Assembly: GCF_001813295.1 (NCBI RefSeq)
Contig: NZ_KV812036.1
Coordinates: 1 to 64,000, forward strand
Source: Streptococcus sp. HMSC072G04
GTDB lineage: Bacteria > Bacillota > Bacilli > Lactobacillales > Streptococcaceae
Reading direction: 5' to 3'
DNA: 64,000 bases
The notes under the pieces are model-generated. The model made no database searches and was not told where the DNA came from. It saw only the letters and a list, made by a program, of their open reading frames with translations. This document shows, piece after piece, positions 16,473 through 25,461 of the stretch. Numbering within the stretch: the stretch's first letter is position 1; each line of letters starts with the position of its first letter. The position numbers were made by a program, and so were the translations under genes.

Positions 16473-17327
16473 ATGAATACGAATCTAGCAAGCTACATCA
16501 TGGGAATGGTCATTGATGAAAATGATCACTTCTATTTTGTTCAAAAAGATGGCCAGACCTACGCACTTGATAAAGCAGAAGGCCCACACAAAGTCGGGGA
16601 AAGTGTCAAGGGCTTTGCCTATACCGATATGAAGCAAAAACTCCGACTCACGACACTTGAAGTTACTGCAACTCAAGAAAGCTTTGGCTGGGGAACGGTC
16701 ACGGAAGTGCGCAAGGATTTGGGAGTCTTCGTGGATACAGGACTTCCAGATAAGCAGATTGTTGTCTCACTAGATATCCTACCGGAGATCAAAGATCTAT
16801 GGCCTAAAAAGGGCGATCGTCTCTATATTCGCTTAGAAGTTGATAAGAAAGATCGGATTTGGGGGATCTTAGCCTACCAGGAAGATTTCCAGCGTTTGGC
16901 TCGTCCAGCTTACAACAATATGCAAAACCAAAACTGGCCAGCCATTGTCTACCGCTTGAAATTGTCTGGAACCTTTGTTTACCTTCCAGAGAACAATATG
17001 CTGGGCTTTATCCACCCAAGTGAGCGCTATGCAGAACCTCGTTTGGGAGAGGTCGTAAATGCTCGCGTTATTGGTTTTCGTGAGGTGGACCGGACCTTGA
17101 ATCTATCTTTGAAGCCACGCTCCTTTGAAATGTTGGAAAACGATGCCCAAATGATTTTGACCTATTTGGAAGCTAATGGAGGCTTTATGACCTTAAATGA
17201 TAAATCCTCTCCAGAAGAGATCAAGGCAACTTTGGGGATTTCAAAAGGCCAGTTCAAAAAGGCCTTGGGTGGCTTGATGAAGGCAAAAAAGATCAAGCAA
17301 GACCAGTTTGGAACAGAGTTGATCTAA
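16473..17327 (+). CDS. cvfB: S1-domain RNA-binding regulator CvfB
   Basis: 284 residues matching the CvfB/YitL family: several S1-like beta-barrel domains (about 1-60, 65-125, 140-215) followed by a C-terminal winged helix (about 225-284, [33 protein letters not shown]). The third barrel carries the classic [39 protein letters not shown]. CvfB binds RNA and affects virulence-factor expression in staphylococci and streptococci. Ribosome site GAAAGAAGGAAA. It is followed after 10 bases by the YozE-like gene, so the two form an operon. Confidence 0.9.
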   Translation: MNTNLASYIMGMVIDENDHFYFVQKDGQTYALDKAEGPHKVGESVKGFAYTDMKQKLRLTTLEVTATQESFGWGTVTEVRKDLGVFVDTGLPDKQIVVSLDILPEIKDLWPKKGDRLYIRLEVDKKDRIWGILAYQEDFQRLARPAYNNMQNQNWPAIVYRLKLSGTFVYLPENNMLGFIHPSERYAEPRLGEVVNARVIGFREVDRTLNLSLKPRSFEMLENDAQMILTYLEANGGFMTLNDKSSPEEIKATLGISKGQFKKALGGLMKAKKIKQDQFGTELI

Positions 17328-17337
17328 GAGGAGACTT

Positions 17338-17553
17338 ATGCGAAAATCATTTTATACTTGGTTGATGACGGAGCGCAATCCTAAAAGCAATGCTCCTAAA
17401 GCCATTCTAGCAGATCTTGCTTTTCACGAGTCTGCTTTTCCCAAGCATACAGATGACTTCGACGAGGTCAGTCGCTATCTAGAAGAGCATGCCAGCTTTT
17501 CCTTTAATCTTGGCGATTTTGATGCGATTTGGGAAGAATACCAAGCCCACTAG
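17338..17553 (+). CDS. YozE SAM-like family protein (UPF0346)
   Basis: 71 residues, all-helical, with the family pattern [19 protein letters not shown] ... [26 protein letters not shown] ... [14 protein letters not shown]. The YozE fold resembles a sterile-alpha-motif domain; its role is unknown. AGAGGAG ribosome site overlaps the end of cvfB, showing tight translational linkage. Usual family length is about 70, so the gene is complete. Confidence 0.9.
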   Translation: MRKSFYTWLMTERNPKSNAPKAILADLAFHESAFPKHTDDFDEVSRYLEEHASFSFNLGDFDAIWEEYQAH

Positions 17554-17632
17554 AGAAGGATAGGTCGAGGATGGTTTTTTCTCGGCCTCTTTGTTATAAT
17601 AATAGAAAAATACAGGTAGAGAGGTTCTTTAT

Positions 17633-18628
17633 TTGCAAGAACATTCAGTTGAAATTACATTAACGCATCCAGACGATCTCTTTCATTTGTTTGGATCTAA
17701 CGAACGCCATCTTCGTTTGATGGAGCAAGAATTTGGGGTAACTATTCACGCCCGGACAGAAATCGTCCAAATTATTGGGGAAGAAGAAACCTGCGAGCAG
17801 GTTCGTCAAGTCATTCAGGCTCTTTTGGTCCTCGTCAACCGTGGCATGACCATTGGAACGCCGGATGTGGTGACCGCCATTACCATGGTGAGAAATGGTG
17901 AATTGGATAAGTTCATCGCTCTCTATGAAGAAGAGATTATCAAGGATAGTTACGGCAAGCCCATTCGGGTTAAAACGCTTGGTCAAAAGATCTATGTGGA
18001 TAGTGTCAAGAACCATGATGTCACCTTTGGGATTGGACCAGCGGGGACTGGGAAAACCTTCCTAGCAGTGACCTTAGCCGTGACTGCCCTCAAGCGTGGT
18101 CAGGTCAAGCGGATCATTTTGACGCGTCCTGCTGTAGAAGCTGGAGAGAGCCTTGGTTTCCTACCAGGGGATCTTAAAGAAAAAGTAGACCCTTATCTAC
18201 GTCCGGTCTATGATGCTCTTTACCAGATTTTAGGGAAAGACCAAACCACTCGGATGATGGAGCGGGAGATTATCGAGATTGCGCCTTTGGCTTATATGCG
18301 GGGGCGGACCTTGGACGATGCCTTTGTCATCCTCGATGAAGCGCAAAATACCACCATCATGCAGATGAAGATGTTTTTGACCCGTCTTGGTTTTAACTCT
18401 AAGATGATTGTCAATGGAGATACTAGCCAGATTGACCTTCCTCGAAATGTCAAATCCGGCTTGATTGATGCTCAGGAGAAATTGAAGAACATTTCTCAAA
18501 TTGACTTTGTGCATTTCTCTGCCAAGGATGTCGTTCGCCATCCAGTAGTAGCAGAGATTATTCGGGCCTATGAGCCCATTCCAAATCCAGTCCTCAAAGA
18601 AAAACCGGATGTGGAAGAAGAAGAATAA
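17633..18628 (+). CDS. phoH: PhoH-family ATPase
   Basis: 331 residues from a TTG start at 17633 (MQEHSVEITLTHPDDL...), chosen because AGAGAGG precedes it, no ATG is available, and the N-terminus aligns with pneumococcal PhoH. N-terminal KH-like part, then an ATPase with Walker A GPAGTGKT (about 138-145), LTRPAVEAGE, and Walker B FVILDEAQNTT. PhoH/YbeZ proteins are RNA-associated ATPases/helicases linked functionally to the rRNA-maturing nuclease YbeY, whose gene lies further on at 24964. A TATAAT at about 17594 gives it its own promoter. Confidence 0.93.
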   Translation: MQEHSVEITLTHPDDLFHLFGSNERHLRLMEQEFGVTIHARTEIVQIIGEEETCEQVRQVIQALLVLVNRGMTIGTPDVVTAITMVRNGELDKFIALYEEEIIKDSYGKPIRVKTLGQKIYVDSVKNHDVTFGIGPAGTGKTFLAVTLAVTALKRGQVKRIILTRPAVEAGESLGFLPGDLKEKVDPYLRPVYDALYQILGKDQTTRMMEREIIEIAPLAYMRGRTLDDAFVILDEAQNTTIMQMKMFLTRLGFNSKMIVNGDTSQIDLPRNVKSGLIDAQEKLKNISQIDFVHFSAKDVVRHPVVAEIIRAYEPIPNPVLKEKPDVEEEE

Positions 18629-18631
18629 AAG

Positions 18632-18665
18632 AAAAGGCAAAGATCATCAGATCTTTGCCTTTTTT
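18632..18665. terminator. Bidirectional terminator between phoH and ald
   Basis: AAAAGGCAAAGAT catcag ATCTTTGCCTTTTTT; A-run and T-run on both flanks suit the convergent genes. Confidence 0.9.
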
Positions 18666-18675
18666 ATGTTAGAAA

Positions 18676-19788
18676 TTAAACCAATTCATCGATTGGTGTG
18701 AAGTCGCGCTCTAAACCAGTAGCAACGGGTTGGCTTGTGATATGGCCTTGGTAAGTAGTGACACCTTGGCGCAAGCCTTCATCGAGGGCAATTGCCTTGT
18801 GGAAACCATTGTCAGCTAGGGATTCAACATAAGGAAGGGTCACATTGGTAAGGGCGATAGTAGAGGTACGTGCGACAGCCCCTGGGATATTGGCAACGGC
18901 ATAGTGGAGCACGCCATGTTTTTCGTAAACTGGCTCCGTATGCGTTGTGACACGGTCTGCTGTTTCAATAACCCCACCTTGGTCCACAGCTACGTCCACG
19001 ATGACTGAACCGGGACGCATTTGTTTAACCATATCGTCTGTCACTAATTTAGGAGCTTTAGCACCAGGAATCAAGACAGCACCGATGACAACATCGGCAT
19101 CACGGACGCTGGCTTCAATGTTAAATGGATTGGACATAAGGGTTTGGATTTGGTGACCAAAGACATCTTCCAGAACAGCTAAACGTTTAGCGCTGATATC
19201 TAAGATGGTCACTTGGGCGCCGAGTCCAAGTGCGATCCGAGCTGCGTGGGTTCCAACGACCCCGCCTCCGATGATGGTGACTTTTCCTTTGGGAACACCT
19301 GGCACCCCACCTAGGAGAACACCAGCCCCACCTTCTTGTTTGGTCAGGAAGTGAGCACCGATTTGCACGGCCATACGTCCAGCAACCTCACTCATTGGCA
19401 CCAAGAGTGGCAACTGTCCATCTAAGTCACGAACGGTTTCGTAGGCCACCCCAGTTGTTTTAGCTGCGACCATAGCGTCCGCTAATTCTGGTGCAGCGGC
19501 CATATGCAAGTAAGTGAAGAGCAAGAGGTCTTCGCGAAGGAAGCCATATTCTTCAGCGAGGGGTTCTTTGACTTTGACCACCATCTCAGCGGCCCAAGCT
19601 TCTGTAGCAGTCGCAACAATGGTTGCCCCTTGCTTCGTGTAATCTTCATCCGCAAAGCCAGAACCAAGTCCAGCATTTGTTTCCACCAAAACGTGATGAC
19701 CTTTCTTCACCAAGCTTTGTACGCCTGCAGGTGTCAAACCGACCCGATTTTCGTTGTTTTTAATTTCTTTAGGAATTCCAATAAGCAT
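18676..19788 (-). CDS. ald: Alanine dehydrogenase
   Basis: 370 residues from the ATG at 19788 ([20 protein letters not shown]), chosen because the conserved family N-terminus starts here and CAAGGAGA precedes it; an upstream in-frame ATG would add 26 unlike residues. Rossmann motif [24 protein letters not shown] binds NAD; catalytic Lys/His lie in the N-terminal domain ([24 protein letters not shown]). It catalyses reversible L-alanine to pyruvate plus ammonia. Length equals the usual about 370. Monocistronic, convergent with phoH. Confidence 0.95.
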   Translation of the reverse strand: MLIGIPKEIKNNENRVGLTPAGVQSLVKKGHHVLVETNAGLGSGFADEDYTKQGATIVATATEAWAAEMVVKVKEPLAEEYGFLREDLLLFTYLHMAAAPELADAMVAAKTTGVAYETVRDLDGQLPLLVPMSEVAGRMAVQIGAHFLTKQEGGAGVLLGGVPGVPKGKVTIIGGGVVGTHAARIALGLGAQVTILDISAKRLAVLEDVFGHQIQTLMSNPFNIEASVRDADVVIGAVLIPGAKAPKLVTDDMVKQMRPGSVIVDVAVDQGGVIETADRVTTHTEPVYEKHGVLHYAVANIPGAVARTSTIALTNVTLPYVESLADNGFHKAIALDEGLRQGVTTYQGHITSQPVATGLERDFTPIDELV

Positions 19789-19988
19789 TATTTTCTCCTT
19801 GCTCAGATTTAGGTGTAAAAAGGTCATTGGTGTGAGATGGCTCTCTTGACTCAATGACCTTTTCACTCCTTATCTGATTGTTTTGATTGATTTTATTGTA
19901 TAGAAAAGTGGGTTAAAAAGCAAGAAAAATTTGAGCTTGCCTTACTTTATGTTATTTGTTAAACTAATCCCTAAAGAAGGAGAGTCAA

Positions 19989-20558
19989 ATGGAAAATTTA
20001 TATGTGAAGTTAGCGGCTTATCGTGAAGTGGAGACAGAGCGTTTGCACTTGCGTCCGGTCACTCTTGATGATGCACCAGCTATGTTTGAGTATGCTTCTG
20101 ATGAGACAGTTACGCGCTATACCTTTTCAACCAATCAAAGTCTTGAAGAGACGCGTAATAATATTGCCCTCTTTTACCTAGCGAGCCCACTTGGAAGATG
20201 GGGGATCGAGCTCAAAGAGAATGGAAAATTTATCGGGACGATTGATTTACTGGATTTGGATCTTTGTCTGAAGAAGGGGAGTATCGGCTATGTTCTGAAT
20301 AAAGACTATTGGAACCAGGGTCTTGCGACAGAGGCTACCAAGGCAGTCATTGCCTTGGCTTTTGAACAGTTAGGGATGAACAAGCTAATTGCTGTTCATG
20401 ATCAGGACAACCCAGCTTCTGGACGGGTGATGGCCAAATCAGGGATGAAATATTCTCACGAGGAGCCCTACGCGATGCTAGACCTGCATGAAGAAGGGAG
20501 AATGGTAACGAGAGTTCATTATGTCCTCACTAAGGAAGAATATTTGTCAGAAAAATGA
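19989..20558 (+). CDS. GNAT acetyltransferase (RimJ/RimL type)
   Basis: 189 residues. The N-terminal TERLHLRPVTLDDAPAMFEYASDE is the typical opening of the RimJ/RimL (Acetyltransf_3) branch; motif A is GSIGYVLNKDYWNQGLATEATKAVIALAF, with the acetyl-CoA pyrophosphate loop QGLATEA, and motif B is NPASGRVMAKSGMKY. It transfers an acetyl group to an amine, perhaps a protein N-terminus or small molecule; the substrate is unknown. AAGGAGAG ribosome site. It is followed by the tRNA-Thr promoter. Confidence 0.85.
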   Translation: MENLYVKLAAYREVETERLHLRPVTLDDAPAMFEYASDETVTRYTFSTNQSLEETRNNIALFYLASPLGRWGIELKENGKFIGTIDLLDLDLCLKKGSIGYVLNKDYWNQGLATEATKAVIALAFEQLGMNKLIAVHDQDNPASGRVMAKSGMKYSHEEPYAMLDLHEEGRMVTRVHYVLTKEEYLSEK

Positions 20559-20567
20559 GTCAGGATA

Positions 20568-20597
20568 TTGACAAAAGACCTATCTCCATGATATAGT
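20568..20597 (+). promoter_or_regulatory. tRNA-Thr promoter
   Basis: Consensus -35 TTGACA (20568-20573), 18-bp spacer, -10 TATAGT (20592-20597), ending 11 nt before the mature tRNA. Confidence 0.85.
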
Positions 20598-20608
20598 AGA
20601 TAGGTACT

Positions 20609-20681
20609 GCTGGTTTAGCTCAGTCGGTAGAGCGCATCCATGGTAAGGATGAGGTCGCCGGTTCAATCCCGGCAACTAGCA
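20609..20681 (+). tRNA. tRNA-Thr (anticodon GGT)
   Basis: A complete cloverleaf: acceptor GCTGGTT/AACTAGC (one G-T wobble), D stem GCTC/GAGC, anticodon stem CATCC/GGATG around loop ATGGTAA with GGT at the anticodon, T arm GCCGG-TTCAATC-CCGGC, discriminator A at 20681. CCA is not encoded. It reads ACC and ACU and is a ligand candidate for the T-box before thrS at 48309. It is a single tRNA gene with its own promoter and terminator. Confidence 0.98.
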
Positions 20682-20691
20682 TAGCAGAAGA

Positions 20692-20725
20692 GAGAAGCTT
20701 AGAGAAGATCTAGGCTTCTTTTTTT
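20692..20725 (+). terminator. Terminator after tRNA-Thr
   Basis: GAAGCTTAGA...TCTAGGCTTC stem followed by seven T. Confidence 0.9.
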
Positions 20726-20775
20726 GCGAGTCCATCTTAAAAATTTTGCTTTTTTCAATAATTTTCAAAAAAGCG

Positions 20776-20804
20776 TTGACAAGCAAGGAAATCCGTGGTA
20801 AAGT
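20776..20804 (+). promoter_or_regulatory. Promoter of the leader/ABC exporter unit
   Basis: -35 TTGACA (20776-20781), exact 17-bp spacer, -10 TAAAGT (20799-20804). It precedes the leader ORF at 20836. Confidence 0.85.
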
Positions 20805-20835
20805 TAGAACAACAAAGAGAAAGGAGAAAACCATC

Positions 20836-20907
20836 ATGAACAAAGTAGATGTTTTGATGACACAATTGAATACACAGCTTCTCCAATCTCAGTTGAGTTC
20901 GATGTAA
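20836..20907 (+). CDS. 23-residue leader peptide of ABC exporter operon
   Basis: A short ORF with an excellent ribosome site (GAAAGGAG, 7-8 nt before ATG), reading MNKVDVLMTQLNTQLLQSQL plus three residues, rich in Leu, Gln and Thr. It lies between a near-perfect promoter and a strong terminator (20919-20952) in front of the two exporter genes. Its 3' half (CAGCTTCTCCAATCT, 20874-20888) can pair with AGATGGAGGAGCCTG (20926-20940), which overlaps the left arm and loop of that terminator. This is the arrangement of ribosome-controlled attenuation, as known for the bmrB leader before B. subtilis BmrCD. The peptide itself probably has no other role. Confidence 0.75.
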   Translation: MNKVDVLMTQLNTQLLQSQLSSM

Positions 20908-20918
20908 ACTATAAATAG

Positions 20919-20952
20919 AACCCAAGATGGAGGAGCCTGTCTTGGGTTTTTT
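20919..20952 (+). terminator. Attenuator terminator 1 before ABC exporter
   Basis: AACCCAAGA...TCTTGGGTT stem followed by TTTT, 11 bases after the leader stop codon and about 120 bases before the first exporter gene. Confidence 0.9.
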
Positions 20953-21001
20953 GTATGCATTTTTACCTGCCTTAACTGAATTGGTGATAGGTATCAGAAG
21001 G

Positions 21002-21047
21002 CCCAAGTGTGGACTGAGACTGCTCTCAGCTCCTTGCTTGGGTTTTT
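21002..21047 (+). terminator. Attenuator terminator 2 before ABC exporter
   Basis: CCCAAG...CTTGGG stem with an inner CTGAG...CTCAG stem, followed by TTTTT, only 27 bases before the exporter start codon. It shares the CCCAAG/CTTGGG arms with terminator 1, so arms of the two could also cross-pair. Confidence 0.8.
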
Positions 21048-21073
21048 CTGTGCCATTTTGAAAAGGAGAATAT

Positions 21074-22798
21074 ATGATCAGAGCTATTTGGGAGTATATC
21101 AGGGAGCGCAAGTGGCGATATGTGAAGATCGCTATGGTCCTGATCCTTTATGATTACACTTTATTGATCCCGACGCAAGTTATCCAGCGTTTAGTGGATC
21201 ATTTGAGTCAGCAGACGCTGACGCAATCCAACTTTGTATGGGATATGGTCCTCTTGGTAGGATCAGCCATCCTCAATTACCTGACGGCTTTTTATTGGCA
21301 GTTGCGACTTTTTCAGTCGTCAGTCCATTTCAAGGCGACCCTTCAGGGACAAGCGTTTCGTAAGCTAGTAGCTATGCGGCGTCCGTTTTTTGAGAAATTC
21401 CGTTCAGGGGATCTCTTGACGCGCTTTACGACAGATGTGGATGGGATGGCTGATATGGCTGGTTACGGGATGATGGTGCTCCTGTTTGGCGGTGGCTTGT
21501 TTGCCTTTATTATTCCGACCATGTTTTTCATTTCTTGGCAATTAACCTTGATTTCCTTTATTCCCATGATCTTCCTCGTCGTCTCTACCTATTTTTTGAG
21601 TAGAAAGCAGGAGGAGTATGTTGAGCAAAACCGGGAAGCGGTCGCTCAGTTGAATGATGAAGTCTTGGAGTCGATCGAAGGGATCCGTGTCATGCGGGCC
21701 TATAGTAGACGGGACCAGCAGGTCAAACAGTTTCAGAAAAAAACGGCCAGTCTATCCAAAACAGGGGATAAAATTGCCTCTATCCAGTATTCTTTTGGAC
21801 CTTTAGCCCTGTTGTTTATTGGATTCTCGACAGTCTTGCTCCTGCTATTTGGAGGCCAGTCCCTGGCAAGCGGACAGTTGAGCCTTGGCAAATTATTGGC
21901 TTTACAGCTGTATTTGGTCTTTTTAATTGAGCCTATGTGGATGATGGCGGACTTGATCTTGGTCTACCAGACAGGGCAAATGTCCTATAAAAAATTAAAA
22001 GAAGTGATTGATGAAACGGATGATCTGGAGTCAGATGGTCCTCATTACCTAGAGCAGATTGATTTGGTGCAGTTTAAGGACTATTCTTTCAGCTATCCTG
22101 GTGCTGAGCGAAAGAGCCTATCAGGCATTGATTGGACTATCCAGCGAGGACAGACGGTTGGAATTGTTGGTCGTACCGGAGCAGGAAAGACAAGCTTGGT
22201 TCGACAATTCTTGCGGCAGTACCCAGTTGGTGAGGGAGAGTTTTTGATCAACCAGCAACCGATCGTGGACTACAACCGACACTCCATCGAAGAAAAAATT
22301 GGTTATGTTTCCCAAGAACATATTTTATTCTCCAAGTCTATCCGTGAGAATATAGCGCTTGGTAAAAAAGGAGCCAGCCAAGAAGACTTGGTGGAAGCAG
22401 TAGCCCAAGCTGCTTTTGCGGATGATCTCGAGCGGATGTCTCAGGGAATGGACACCCTGATCGGTGAGAAAGGGGTCTCTGTATCAGGAGGTCAAAAACA
22501 GCGGATCTCTTTGGCGCGTGCCTTCTTAAGAGATGCAGAGCTCTTGCTGTTAGATGATTCTCTTTCTGCAGTGGATGCTAAGACTGAACAGGCCATTATT
22601 GACACGATTCAAAAGGAACGAAAAGACAAGACGACCATCATTGTTTCCCATCGCTTGTCGGCTGTTCATCAGGCTGATTGGATCATCGTCTTGGATCAAG
22701 GTCGTATTGTAGAAGAAGGTAGGGCTAGTGATTTATTGGCTCAAGAAGGCTGGTATTATGAACAATACCAACGGCAACAAAAACAGGAAGGAGAATAA
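21074..22798 (+). CDS. ABC exporter half-transporter, subunit 1 (BmrC/PatA-like class)
   Basis: 574 residues: six membrane spans (about 15-320) followed by an ABC ATPase with Walker A GRTGAGKTS, signature VSGGQKQR, Walker B LLLLDDSLSAVDAKT and His-switch VSHRLSA. The residue after Walker B is Asp (LLDDSLS) rather than the catalytic Glu, so this subunit carries the degenerate site of a heterodimeric exporter; its partner (22800) has the normal Glu. This asymmetry is typical of BmrCD and PatAB-like multidrug exporters. Ribosome site AAAGGAG before ATG. It follows the attenuator and is separated from its partner by one base. Confidence 0.9.
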   Translation: MIRAIWEYIRERKWRYVKIAMVLILYDYTLLIPTQVIQRLVDHLSQQTLTQSNFVWDMVLLVGSAILNYLTAFYWQLRLFQSSVHFKATLQGQAFRKLVAMRRPFFEKFRSGDLLTRFTTDVDGMADMAGYGMMVLLFGGGLFAFIIPTMFFISWQLTLISFIPMIFLVVSTYFLSRKQEEYVEQNREAVAQLNDEVLESIEGIRVMRAYSRRDQQVKQFQKKTASLSKTGDKIASIQYSFGPLALLFIGFSTVLLLLFGGQSLASGQLSLGKLLALQLYLVFLIEPMWMMADLILVYQTGQMSYKKLKEVIDETDDLESDGPHYLEQIDLVQFKDYSFSYPGAERKSLSGIDWTIQRGQTVGIVGRTGAGKTSLVRQFLRQYPVGEGEFLINQQPIVDYNRHSIEEKIGYVSQEHILFSKSIRENIALGKKGASQEDLVEAVAQAAFADDLERMSQGMDTLIGEKGVSVSGGQKQRISLARAFLRDAELLLLDDSLSAVDAKTEQAIIDTIQKERKDKTTIIVSHRLSAVHQADWIIVLDQGRIVEEGRASDLLAQEGWYYEQYQRQQKQEGE

Positions 22799-22799
22799 G

Positions 22800-24536
22800 A
22801 TGAAAGTTTTAAAACGATTATTATCGAGGATCACGCTTTATCCAACTGTCTTTCTTGCTGGCTTTATTTGCCTCTTACTAGCCACCATTTTTTCTGAATT
22901 GTCTCCCTTTCTTCTCCAAAAGATGATCGATGGCCCTTTGACCGCACTGACCCATGGTGGCGGGCAAGGTGACTTGCTTCAGATGGGAGGATTTTATCTC
23001 TTGGTCTTGAGCCTAGGGCAGCTGATAAGCTACATGGGCAATCGGATCTTGCTACATGGAAGTAATCAAGTAACCGCTAATCTGAGAGATCAAGCCTTTC
23101 AAGTCATGCAAGGGCTGCCTATTTCTTATTTTGATGATAAGCCGGCTGGGAAGATCGCGACAAGAATTGTCAATGATACGGAGACCTTGCGGACCCAGTT
23201 TTATAACTCTTGTATGATTTTAGTCATCTATTTGGTACGCTTTCTTTTTATCCTAGGTATTCTCTTTTACCTGAGTCCTATGATGGGCCTTCTCTTGTGT
23301 TTGGTCTTTCCGATTTTCTATGGGATCCAGTATCTCTACAAGGTCATGACGGACCAGCCTATGAAGGATTTCTTTGATGCGAGAAGCGAGGTCAATACCC
23401 AGGTCAATGAACTCTTGCACGGTGCCAGTATGATTCAGCTCTATCATCAAGAGCCTGGTGTGGTGGAGGAGTTTGAAGCCACTACCCAGAAGATGTTAGG
23501 AGCCAATGATCGAATCCTCTTAGCCGATTCTATTGCTTCTTGGACCTTGACGGAATTGCTCAAGTTTTTAGTGATTGCAGGCATTTTGACTATCGCTGGG
23601 ATTTCTTTCCTACAGGGTAATATCGGTGTGACGGCTGGTTTCTTATTTATCAATATTAACTATGTGATTAATCTATTTGATCTCATGGCCAATCTTAGTC
23701 GTCAATTCCCAAATATTCGGCGATCCTTAGAAACGGGGAGCCGTGTCCTTGCTTTCTTAGACCAACCGTTGGAGGCCGATGGTGCATCGAAACTGAAGAT
23801 AGAAAAAGCTCAAGTCGTGTTTGACGACGTTCAATTTGCCTATGAAGAAGACAAGCCAGTTCTGCGGGATATTGCCTTTCAGGCTAGTCCAGGTCAAACC
23901 ATTGCTCTTGTGGGTCATACTGGATCGGGTAAGTCTTCCATTATGAATCTACTCTATCGTTTTTATGATCCTCAAGAAGGAGCGATTTTGATCGATGGTC
24001 AAGATATTCGCCAAGTTTCTCGTGAGAGCCTGCGAAGCCACATGGGGATTGTTCTGCAGGATCCTTATCTATTTACAGGGACTATTGCTAGTAATGTGGC
24101 CATGAGTCAGGATCACATTGATCGGGAGGCGGTCCAAGATGCGCTGAAAAAAGTCGGGGCTTGGCCCTTTGTAGAGCGCCTTGAAAAGGGAATCGACCAT
24201 CCAGTCGTAGAAAAAGGATCCGCCTTTTCAAGTGGTGAGCGCCAATTGATTTCCTTTGCGCGGACGCTCTATATGAATCCGCAAATTCTGATTTTGGATG
24301 AGGCAACCTCTCACATTGATACGGAAACAGAAGAAATCATCCAGAAGGCTATGGCAGTCCTGCAAAAGGGCCGGACCACCTTTATCATTGCCCATCGCTT
24401 GTCCACTATCCAAGACGCGGATCAGATCTTAGTCTTATCTGAAGGACGCATTGTGGAGCTTGGTAGACACGAGGAACTAGTCGCACAAGGCGGGATCTAT
24501 GCCCAGATGAATGCCATCCAGCAAACAGTGGTGTAA
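22800..24536 (+). CDS. ABC exporter half-transporter, subunit 2 (BmrD/PatB-like class)
   Basis: 578 residues from ATG 22800, chosen because GGAAGGAG precedes it and the family N-terminus MKVLKRLLSRITLYP starts there; an ATG 72 bases upstream lies inside the partner gene. Six membrane spans, then Walker A GHTGSGKSS, Q-loop LQDPYLF, a signature reading FSSGERQL rather than LSGGQ, Walker B ILILDEATSHIDTET with catalytic Glu, and His-switch AHRLS. The weakened signature in this subunit and the missing catalytic Glu in the other both fall at one composite site, as in heterodimeric exporters. Substrate unknown; multidrug or antibiotic efflux is inferred from family and regulation. Confidence 0.9.
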   Translation: MKVLKRLLSRITLYPTVFLAGFICLLLATIFSELSPFLLQKMIDGPLTALTHGGGQGDLLQMGGFYLLVLSLGQLISYMGNRILLHGSNQVTANLRDQAFQVMQGLPISYFDDKPAGKIATRIVNDTETLRTQFYNSCMILVIYLVRFLFILGILFYLSPMMGLLLCLVFPIFYGIQYLYKVMTDQPMKDFFDARSEVNTQVNELLHGASMIQLYHQEPGVVEEFEATTQKMLGANDRILLADSIASWTLTELLKFLVIAGILTIAGISFLQGNIGVTAGFLFININYVINLFDLMANLSRQFPNIRRSLETGSRVLAFLDQPLEADGASKLKIEKAQVVFDDVQFAYEEDKPVLRDIAFQASPGQTIALVGHTGSGKSSIMNLLYRFYDPQEGAILIDGQDIRQVSRESLRSHMGIVLQDPYLFTGTIASNVAMSQDHIDREAVQDALKKVGAWPFVERLEKGIDHPVVEKGSAFSSGERQLISFARTLYMNPQILILDEATSHIDTETEEIIQKAMAVLQKGRTTFIIAHRLSTIQDADQILVLSEGRIVELGRHEELVAQGGIYAQMNAIQQTVV

Positions 24537-24553
24537 GATGAGTTCCACTGTTT
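24523..24553 (+). terminator. Hairpin across the stop codon of the exporter operon
   Basis: AAACAGTGG...CCACTGTTT perfect 9-bp stem whose left arm is in the last codons of the gene. No T-run follows, so it may protect the mRNA 3' end or act as a weak terminator. Confidence 0.45.
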
Positions 24554-24646
24554 AAGACGAGGAAAATCCCTAGCTAATTTATCTTTGTAATAAACAGACT
24601 ATATTTTAGATATAAGCTGGTTAATATCTGGGATAAAAGATTCTTA

Positions 24647-24808
24647 GAAACTTTCCTTATGTAATTACGGACATTAGGTGAAATTATCCAGTGGATGATT
24701 TCAGCAATCCAGGAAGTTCCATGACTTAGTTTTGAGCCTAAAGTCTCAAAACTCCCGAGTGCTTGAAACAGTACTGTTTCAAGCACTTTTCTCACGGCGG
24801 AAAGTTTT
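24647..24808 (+). repeat. MITE-like inverted-repeat element, copy C
   Basis: 162 bp from GAAACTTTCC (24647) to GGAAAGTTTT (24799-24808). It shares with copy B the GAAGTTCCATGACTTAGTTT block, the AAAACTCCCGAGTGCT segment and the GTGCTTGAAACAG...CTGTTTCAAGCAC hairpin. It differs by a 24-bp larger left part. No ORF. Confidence 0.8.
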
Positions 24809-24892
24809 ATTAGTGTCTTGAATGATCAAAAAAATAAAAATTATTATATCTTTCTTGATATTTTGATATGAAAAACTGCGGATCTATATTTT

Positions 24893-24927
24893 AAACCAGC
24901 CTGTATCTAGTATATAGGCTGGTTTTT
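24893..24927 (+). terminator. Terminator just upstream of ybeY promoter
   Basis: AACCAGCCT...AGGCTGGTT stem with TTT tail; it insulates ybeY from transcription through element C. Confidence 0.8.
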
Positions 24928-24928
24928 G

Positions 24929-24937
24929 TGATATAAT
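24929..24937 (+). promoter_or_regulatory. Extended -10 of the ybeY operon
   Basis: TG-A-TATAAT (hexamer 24932-24937) directly after the terminator stem. Confidence 0.7.
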
Positions 24938-24963
24938 AAAGTGATAATAGTGAGGTGATCCAG

Positions 24964-25461
24964 ATGTATATTGAAATGGTAGATGAGACTGGTCAAGTCT
25001 CTGACGAAATCTTAAAACAAACGCAAGAAATTTTAGAATTTGCTGCTCAAAAAATTGGGAAAGAAGACAAGGAAATGGCTGTGACTTTTGTAACCAATGA
25101 ACGCAGTCATGAACTAAATCTTGAATACCGTGATACGGATCGTCCGACGGATGTCATCAGTTTAGAATACAAGCCAGAGATGGAGATTTCTTTTGATGAG
25201 GAAGACCTTGCAGAAAATCCAGAATTGGCAGAGATGATGGCTGAATTCGATACCTATATTGGTGAGCTCTTTATTTCAATTGACAAGGCGCGGGAGCAAG
25301 CCGAAGAATATGGCCATAGCTTTGAGCGCGAAATGGGATTTTTAGCAGTGCATGGTTTTCTTCACATCAATGGCTATGATCACTATACGCCGGAAGAAGA
25401 AAAGGAAATGTTTGGCTTACAGGAAGAGATTTTGACAGCCTATGGACTCACAAGACAATAA
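24964..25461 (+). CDS. ybeY: Endoribonuclease YbeY
   Basis: 165 residues from ATG 24964, which has the strong ribosome site GAGGTGATCC (a GTG 9 bases upstream lies within that site). The zinc-binding signature [11 protein letters not shown] (three His) is near residues 130-140, plus the family [24 protein letters not shown]. YbeY takes part in 16S rRNA 3'-end maturation and ribosome quality control, often with Era and PhoH; era is two genes downstream. It overlaps dgkA by 20 bases. Confidence 0.96.
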   Translation: MYIEMVDETGQVSDEILKQTQEILEFAAQKIGKEDKEMAVTFVTNERSHELNLEYRDTDRPTDVISLEYKPEMEISFDEEDLAENPELAEMMAEFDTYIGELFISIDKAREQAEEYGHSFEREMGFLAVHGFLHINGYDHYTPEEEKEMFGLQEEILTAYGLTRQ

